From Spirochaetia bacterium (lineage in GTDB: Bacteria > Spirochaetota > UBA12135), in contig DNNS01000299.1 of the NCBI GenBank assembly GCA_003497555.1, forward strand, positions 9,400 to 17,374: a DNA stretch of 7,975 nucleotides, written 5' to 3'. This document shows, piece after piece, positions 3,957 to 7,975 of the stretch. Every line of letters begins with the position of its first letter. Position 1 is the stretch's first letter. A program made the position numbers and the translations under genes. The notes below the pieces were generated by a model. That model saw nothing but the letters and a program-made list of their open reading frames with translations, was not told the origin of the DNA and made no database searches.

Positions 3957-3991
3957 GCCTCGCTTGTCGGGCCTGATCTGTCGGGCGAGGC
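3957..3991 (+). other. Inverted repeat with internal direct repeat before the ParB-like gene
   Basis: GCCTCGC (3957-3963) pairs with GCGAGGC (3985-3991) across a 21-nt loop, and the loop region contains two direct copies of TGTCGGGC (3965-3972 and 3979-3986). No T-run follows, so it is a weak terminator at best. It is an operator-like or ParB-target-like candidate by position only. The AT-rich stretch downstream (3992-4030), containing TATAAA at 4026-4031, could hold a promoter for the following operon, but no convincing -35 box is seen. Confidence 0.35.
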
Positions 3992-4044
3992 ATTATTTAA
4001 ATAAATCAATCAAATATTCAATTTTTTATAAAGGACAAGTTTTT

Positions 4045-5184
4045 ATGGAAAGTGAAGTTAAATTTCAAATAGTGAATTTACCTGTGGATAGTATTGAAAT
4101 TATTCCGGGGGAAAATCCGAGACAGGATTTCGACGGGCTTTTTGAACTCAAAGATTCAATTGAAAAAATTGGCCAAATTGACGAAGTTATTGTTCATATG
4201 GTCGATGGTAAAATGATTTTGCTCGGCGGTGAATGCAGGGTTAGAGTTGCGAAAGAATTGAAAAAACCGTTTATTATGGCAAAGGTGTTTGAGAGCATCG
4301 ATACCCTTACAGAGTTGAGGTTATCATCTGGAAACAACAAACATAAGGCATTAAATCCTTTGGAGCAGGCAAGGGATATGCAGCGGTATGTAGATCGGCT
4401 CGGATGGACTACCAAGCAGGTAGCGGTCGAATTTGGCGTTACAGAAGAAACGGTGGCAAGGAGATTGAAACTTGTTCAACTACCGGACGAAATTAAACTG
4501 ATGATTGCCCGGAAAACCAATCCATTGCCGGTGCATCAGGCTTTGATGGTAGCGGCCCTGCCGAAGAGAGCCCAGTACAAAGCAGCGCAGGAAATAGCAC
4601 CGACTGTGGGTCAGGTTATGACCGAGCAGCAGGCCAAGGAATATCTCGATAAATTTAAAGGGGCAAAACTTATCGAAGATCCCAAGCCCGGCGAAGTTCC
4701 GGATCCGGCAGCCAATGACAACAAAATCGAAACGCCGGCACGGGAGACCAAGACTCGCAGCCTGGGTGATTTGAAGCCGGTTGACGTGATGATAGCGATC
4801 AGGGGTAAACTTTTCGCAACTTCAAAGGATGAAATCGAAATATTAAAAGCTAAAGTTGCGATTAATATTTACGGTGATGATAAAAAAATACAAGCAGAGC
4901 TTGATATTCCGTATGACAGATTTAAAGTGCCGTTTGATAGCAGGGTTTTAGCTTTAATAAAAAAATATCAACCCAAAAAGAGTAAATCTAAAAAAGAAAA
5001 ATCGGTAACGAAGGAAAAGTCCAAAGAATTATCCTGCCCGAATGAGGAGTGCAGCAAATTTGGAAAAACGGTTGGCGAAGGCGGCGGATTTGCTCTTGCA
5101 GATGAAAAAGAAGGAACAACAGCATGGCGATGTCTGGCTTGCGGCGAGATAGTTTTTCAGGGGCCGGATGGAAAACCTCTATGA
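4045..5184 (+). CDS. ParB/Srx-like protein with C-terminal zinc ribbon
   Basis: Encodes 379 aa from the ATG with AAGGA at 4031-4035; an upstream in-frame extension to 3964 would cross the inverted repeat and lacks a ribosome binding site. Residues 9-100 form a ParB/sulfiredoxin domain: NPRQDFDGLFELKDSIEKIG (24-43), the GGECRVRVAKEL box (61-72; ParB consensus GERR, here GECR) and NNKHKALNPLEQA (97-109). Residues 121-147 are a helix-turn-helix (TTKQVAVEFGVTEETVARRL). A Lys/Pro-rich linker occupies 205-240, a mixed domain of unknown type 240-310, and a Lys-rich stretch 309-327. Cys331/336 and Cys363/366 form a C-x4-C...C-x2-C zinc ribbon. Phage ParB-like proteins act as DNA-binding regulators or in partition, and some have nuclease or CTPase activity. 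No ParA is seen nearby, so partition is doubtful. Confidence 0.85.
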   Translation: MESEVKFQIVNLPVDSIEIIPGENPRQDFDGLFELKDSIEKIGQIDEVIVHMVDGKMILLGGECRVRVAKELKKPFIMAKVFESIDTLTELRLSSGNNKHKALNPLEQARDMQRYVDRLGWTTKQVAVEFGVTEETVARRLKLVQLPDEIKLMIARKTNPLPVHQALMVAALPKRAQYKAAQEIAPTVGQVMTEQQAKEYLDKFKGAKLIEDPKPGEVPDPAANDNKIETPARETKTRSLGDLKPVDVMIAIRGKLFATSKDEIEILKAKVAINIYGDDKKIQAELDIPYDRFKVPFDSRVLALIKKYQPKKSKSKKEKSVTKEKSKELSCPNEECSKFGKTVGEGGGFALADEKEGTTAWRCLACGEIVFQGPDGKPL

Positions 5185-5436
5185 ATGGAGTACTGGGTGA
5201 CGCTGGTTAGAAACGGCGAAGTTATTCAATTTACGGACAGGATAGACAACAGCATGTACAATTTTGATTTACTTTTGGCAAACACGATTGACGATTTGGG
5301 TTTGTGCAAGAATTGCGAGTTTGACTGTCATTGTCATATTCTGCGGAAAATAGCCAGAGGAACCTGGGATAAATTGTGCTCGGTACTGTTTCACGATCTG
5401 GTTAAGCCGCCATGGAAACTTGAGGAATTAACGTAA
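5185..5436 (+). CDS. Small cysteine-rich hypothetical protein, 83 aa
   Basis: Unrecognised. The ATG follows the ParB-like TGA directly and its stop shares a base with the ATG of the methyltransferase, so it is embedded in a translationally coupled operon. The centre carries CKNCEFDCHCHILRK (41-55), a dense C-x2-C-x4-C-x-C cluster with a His that could bind zinc, plus a further Cys at 65. The N-terminal 35 residues look beta-stranded (WVTLVRNGEVIQFTDRI). Confidence 0.75.
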   Translation: MEYWVTLVRNGEVIQFTDRIDNSMYNFDLLLANTIDDLGLCKNCEFDCHCHILRKIARGTWDKLCSVLFHDLVKPPWKLEELT

Positions 5437-6193
5437 TGGATTATGAAATAGCAATTGATTTGTTTGCGGGCGGCGGCGGAGTTTCGGAAGGTGCCAGGCG
5501 AGCGGGCATCATTTTTTATCTTGCCGTTAATCATGACATCGAGGCAATCAGGATGCACATGGCCAATCACCCGGAAACGATTCATCTGGTCGATGATGTT
5601 TTTCGGACTAATCCTTTTGAGGCAACAAAGGGTTTGGATGTCGGCTGGCTTCACGCATCGCCGGATTGTACACATTTTTCAGTGGCTAAGGGCGGCAAGC
5701 CTGTGAAGAAGGAAATTCGCTCACTTGCATGGGTTGTAGTACACTGGGCGCAGACTGTGAGGCCGAGAATTATCACGCTTGAAAATGTAAAAGAATTCCA
5801 GACATGGGGGCCACTGACAAAAGAGAACAAACCGGATAAGCGAAAACTTGGGGCTACTTTTAATTTATGGCGGAGTCAACTTGAGAATCTTGGCTACAAG
5901 GTGGAGTTCAAAGAATTGTCAGCTGCCGATTATGGGGCTCCTACGATTCGCAAGCGGCTGTTTATGATTGCAAGATGCGATGGACAGCCGATTGTATGGC
6001 CCAAGCCAACTCACGGTCCAGCGGGAAGCGGATTAAGGCCCGTGCGCAGGGCTTTTATGATTCTTATATCCTTACCGGTTCAAAATCGAACCAGGTTGCA
6101 AAAATCGGAAACAGCGTCTCACCTTATGTTATCGAAGCTATCGCAAAAGCGAACATTAAACTCAGGAGAATCAAAAATGTCAAAGTCGGATAA
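5436..6193 (+). pseudogene. Cytosine-C5 DNA methyltransferase, target-recognition domain deleted and frameshifted
   Basis: The first ~194 codons encode the catalytic half of a C5-MTase: motif I AIDLFAGGGGVSEGARRAG (6-24), motif IV ASPDCTHFS with the catalytic Cys78, motif VI LENVKEF (115-121) and motif VIII ADYGAPTIRKRLFMIA (164-179), ending at PTHG (191-194, to 6017). Motifs IX-X follow in a different frame from about 6029: RIKARAQGF, then QVAKIGNSVSPYVIEAIAKA, stopping at 6193. Family members have a target-recognition domain, typically over a hundred residues, between motifs VIII and IX. Here only a few codons remain and the frame changes, so a deletion has joined the two halves out of frame near 6018-6030. 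Read in the N-terminal frame, translation runs on into the radical SAM gene. Active methylation is unlikely. An assembly error is the main alternative. Confidence 0.8.
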
Positions 6194-6980
6194 ATCTAAA
6201 GGCGGATATTTCGAATGGGGATCACCATTGAGCATTCAGCGCGGCTGTAATAACGGCTGTTTGTATTGTTATGCGAGATGGAACGCTTGTCATCGGCATA
6301 AGCTGTGCACGGAAGTGGAATGGAATGAACGGCCCATGGTTGACTTGAAAGCGGTCGATAAAAAGAAGTACAGGAAATTGCCCGATGATAAGCAACCGAT
6401 TATGTTCCCGGCAACTCATGATATCACAATTAATAATATAAATGAGTGCATGGTTGTTCTAAAAAAGCTGCTCGATAAGGGAAACAGGGTTGTCATTGTT
6501 TCCAAGCCGCACTGGAATGTCGTTCCATTTATGGCCGAGGCTTTGTTGGATTATAAAGAGCAGATTATCTTCAGGTTTACGATCGGCAGCATCGATGATG
6601 CGACGCTGAAATTCTGGGAGCCGAACGCGGCGGGATTCGAAGAGCGGCTGCGATGTTTGCAGTATTGTTTCTGTAAGGGTTATAAGACTTCTGTGAGCTG
6701 CGAACCGTTGCTTGATCGGCTAACGACGCATGTTTATGAGGGGGTTAAGGAATTCGTCAACGAAAGCTTTTGGATTGGCATCCTTAAAAACTTTAACAGC
6801 CGGGTAGATAAGACTGAAATATCGATTATCGATCATGAACGGTTTGTGCGGCCGATGCTTGCGGCATCAACACCGGGAGCGGTACGAGCGATATTTAATC
6901 TCATGAAAGATAAGCCACTGGTTCGGTGGAAAGATTCAATTCGCAAGATCGTATTTTGGGACATGGTGGCAAATGATTAG
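6177..6980 (+). CDS. Radical SAM protein, function unknown (SPL/Elp3-like)
   Basis: Encodes 267 aa. The start at 6177 has AGGAG at 6164-6168 with eight bases spacing; although the same frame is open back to 5436, the upstream part is methyltransferase sequence. CNNGCLYC places Cys24, Cys28 and Cys31 in the C-x3-C-x2-C motif that binds the [4Fe-4S] cluster, and an aromatic follows as usual. Further family-like features are MFPATHDI (75-82), VVIVSKPHW (103-111), RFTIGS and the SVSCEPLLD segment, the strand order of a partial TIM barrel as in spore-photoproduct-lyase-like and DUF5131-type phage proteins. Extra cysteines (38, 44 and others) give no clear auxiliary cluster motif. The substrate is unknown; its place beside a DNA methyltransferase makes nucleic-acid modification or repair a reasonable guess. 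Its stop overlaps the next gene by eight bases. Confidence 0.85.
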   Translation: MSKSDKSKGGYFEWGSPLSIQRGCNNGCLYCYARWNACHRHKLCTEVEWNERPMVDLKAVDKKKYRKLPDDKQPIMFPATHDITINNINECMVVLKKLLDKGNRVVIVSKPHWNVVPFMAEALLDYKEQIIFRFTIGSIDDATLKFWEPNAAGFEERLRCLQYCFCKGYKTSVSCEPLLDRLTTHVYEGVKEFVNESFWIGILKNFNSRVDKTEISIIDHERFVRPMLAASTPGAVRAIFNLMKDKPLVRWKDSIRKIVFWDMVAND

Positions 6981-7182
6981 CATTGTTATTCAGCAGGAAG
7001 ATAAGCGGCTGGTTCGCATTCAGGCGATCAGCGATGATGGTGTGCAGTATACGCTGCGTAAAGAGATGTGTGTTGCCGGGCGGGTTGTCGGCACCAAAGA
7101 CCTCGAAGTCATGACTCGCGAGAAAAAAGAAACGGATATACAATTTGCATCAAGGATGCTGTTAAAAGCTACGGAGAAATAA
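6973..7182 (+). CDS. Hypothetical protein, 69 aa
   Basis: Unrecognised. The ATG lies inside the end of the radical SAM gene, and the stop abuts the ATG of the next gene, indicating a coupled operon. The first 30 residues look beta-stranded (ISIVIQQEDKRLVRIQAI, then GVQYTLRKEM) and the rest helical and charged. A single Cys at 33 and no metal motif. GGTGG at 6965-6969 just upstream may assist initiation. Confidence 0.7.
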   Translation: MISIVIQQEDKRLVRIQAISDDGVQYTLRKEMCVAGRVVGTKDLEVMTREKKETDIQFASRMLLKATEK

Positions 7183-7975
7183 ATGGCTAAAACTGAACAA
7201 ATGGTATGGCGCATAGCCCGATTTAAGGAACGCTGTGAATATCGGGACGATCAGGAGAAAAAGGGAGTTTTGCAATATACCAAGGCTTTTGTGGCTGCCG
7301 GCTCGGATGTCGAATCGCGGCACTTCATGGACCAGCTCGATGACTTAAAAGAAGATTATAAGAATTGGAGGCAGTTGGAAGGAACTTTAAACGAGCTTAT
7401 TAGACGCTCAGCCAATGATGTATGCACATTTCGCGGCTGGCTGCTACATCAGCACCAACCCGCTGACGTAGAACGTATAGCCCGCTGGCTGAGGTGTGAT
7501 GAGACTGAAGCTTTAGCAGATCTTAAAGACTTGGAGAAAGCAGGATTTATAGAACAAGTACCGCTGGCTAACAAAATTATGGGAATCCGGGAATTTCCAG
7601 AAAATTCCCGCGAGCCCGGGAAAAATCTGGAAAATCCGCAGCCTTATAAACGAAAGCGAACAACGGGAGCGGGCAAACCCGTATCAAAAGAAAAAGAAAC
7701 GGAAACCAAACCCCAACCCGCTCAAAAACAAAGCAAAGACCAGACAAACCTGCCTGGCACAGGAAGTGAAATTAACACAAGTGGAGTTCAACCCGCTAAC
7801 CCGAAAGCAAAGGACAGTAGTGCAAGCTCAGAGAAAAGTATTGAGCAAGCAGATAAGAGCAGCGTTGAACCCGCTCCCGCTAAAGACCCGACCTTTTCCG
7901 ACGCCCTGGGGGATGGTAACAGGCCATCAGCCGGTATACGTCCCCCAGGCTCGGTTTATACGGACTTGGCGGCTC
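7183..7975 (+). CDS. Winged-helix protein with low-complexity tail, candidate replication protein (partial at 3' end)
   Basis: Open for 264 codons to the window edge, so the C-terminus is missing. GGAG at 7173-7176 precedes the ATG. Residues 1-90 are helical and charged (RIARFKERCEYRDDQEKKG at the start). Residues 92-127 look like a winged helix (PADVERIARWL, then ETEALADLKDLEKAGFIEQV). From about 135 the protein becomes a Lys/Pro/Ser/Glu/Gln low-complexity region with repeated Pro-Ala tripeptides (QPA, NPA, EPA). This layout, a DNA-binding head and a disordered linker, occurs in phage replication initiators and helicase loaders. The DNA itself carries iteron-like 8-mers and nested inverted repeats, as expected if an origin lies in the initiator gene. 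A transcription regulator is the alternative; the identity is inferred. Confidence 0.8.
   Translation, partial: MAKTEQMVWRIARFKERCEYRDDQEKKGVLQYTKAFVAAGSDVESRHFMDQLDDLKEDYKNWRQLEGTLNELIRRSANDVCTFRGWLLHQHQPADVERIARWLRCDETEALADLKDLEKAGFIEQVPLANKIMGIREFPENSREPGKNLENPQPYKRKRTTGAGKPVSKEKETETKPQPAQKQSKDQTNLPGTGSEINTSGVQPANPKAKDSSASSEKSIEQADKSSVEPAPAKDPTFSDALGDGNRPSAGIRPPGSVYTDLAA
7457..7875. repeat. Four dispersed direct copies of AACCCGCT
   Basis: Exact copies at 7457-7464, 7715-7722, 7790-7797 and 7868-7875, three of them preceded by CA or CC and the last three spaced 75 and 78 bp apart. All are read in the same frame and encode (Gln/Asn/Glu)-Pro-Ala, so selection may act on peptide, DNA or both. 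They resemble iterons of a replication origin in size and spacing regularity. Confidence 0.5.
7588..7633. repeat. Nested and overlapping inverted repeats inside the last gene
   Basis: CGGGAATTT (7588-7596) is the perfect inverse of AAATTCCCG (7602-7610) with a 5-nt loop. Alternatively TTTCCAGA (7594-7601) pairs with TCTGGAAA (7626-7633) enclosing TTCCCG (7605-7610) and CGGGAA (7617-7622), separated by a symmetric AAA/AAA internal loop. The two folds share bases and exclude each other. At the DNA level the site could form a cruciform or bind a dimeric protein; its position in a possible replication gene makes an origin element plausible. Confidence 0.55.

Noticed and set aside
3957..3991. Rho-independent terminator after the holin-like gene
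   Set aside because: The loop is 21 nt and no T-run follows the stem.
5436..6980. Single 514-residue protein fusing a methyltransferase to a radical SAM domain
   Set aside because: The middle part (about 6018-6176) is an out-of-frame reading of methyltransferase motifs IX-X, and the radical SAM gene has its own ribosome binding site and start at 6177. The continuous frame is a by-product of the deletion.

Overview
The window reads as part of a bacteriophage or prophage genome. Every supported gene is on the + strand, genes are short and tightly packed with frequent start/stop overlaps, and the recognisable products are phage accessory types: a membrane-anchored lysozyme-like protein, an ASCH-domain protein, a DUF4031 protein, a holin-like lipoprotein, a ParB-like protein, a broken cytosine-C5 DNA methyltransferase, a radical SAM enzyme and a candidate replication protein. 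The lipoprotein and signal-anchored lysozyme suggest a host with a Gram-negative type envelope. I cannot name the host from sequence alone. There is no integrase, terminase or capsid gene in view, so lytic versus temperate cannot be decided.

Layout: 80-259 is a small SH3/KOW-like protein. 260-821 carries no convincing gene and is instead filled with RNA-like structure: two tRNA-like acceptor/T-arm modules (266-370 and 698-817), each holding the same ~53-nt hairpin element; between them an H-type pseudoknot overlapping a terminator-like hairpin, a three-way junction and a 10-bp closing stem. 865-1331 holds two small unknown genes. 1359-1817 is the lysozyme-like protein and 1819-2475 the ASCH protein, whose stop codon lies inside a third copy of the hairpin element. 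2537-3477 is a run of small genes: DUF4031, two unknowns and a clear ribosomal protein L29 (uL29) homologue. 3508-3936 is a holin-like lipoprotein. A separate leader (3937-4044) precedes the overlapping block 4045-7975: ParB-like protein with a C-terminal zinc ribbon, a Cys-rich small protein, the methyltransferase remnant, radical SAM, a small unknown, and a winged-helix protein running off the window end that contains repeated 8-mers and nested inverted repeats.

The most interesting part is the RNA. The hairpin element occurs three times with two compensatory base-pair changes, an invariant UUCRAGG apical motif and a GAAA in the 3' linker, which supports a real RNA fold rather than chance. 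Two copies sit inside tRNA-like closures whose stems differ in sequence but keep the same 7-bp acceptor plus abutting 5-bp T-arm geometry. I do not recognise this as a known class. Phage large ornate RNAs (GOLLD, ROOL) are the obvious families to compare against, but I cannot assign it to either. Secondary points of interest are the phage L29 homologue, the methyltransferase that has lost its target-recognition domain and been thrown into frame with the radical SAM gene, and iteron-like repeats inside the last gene.
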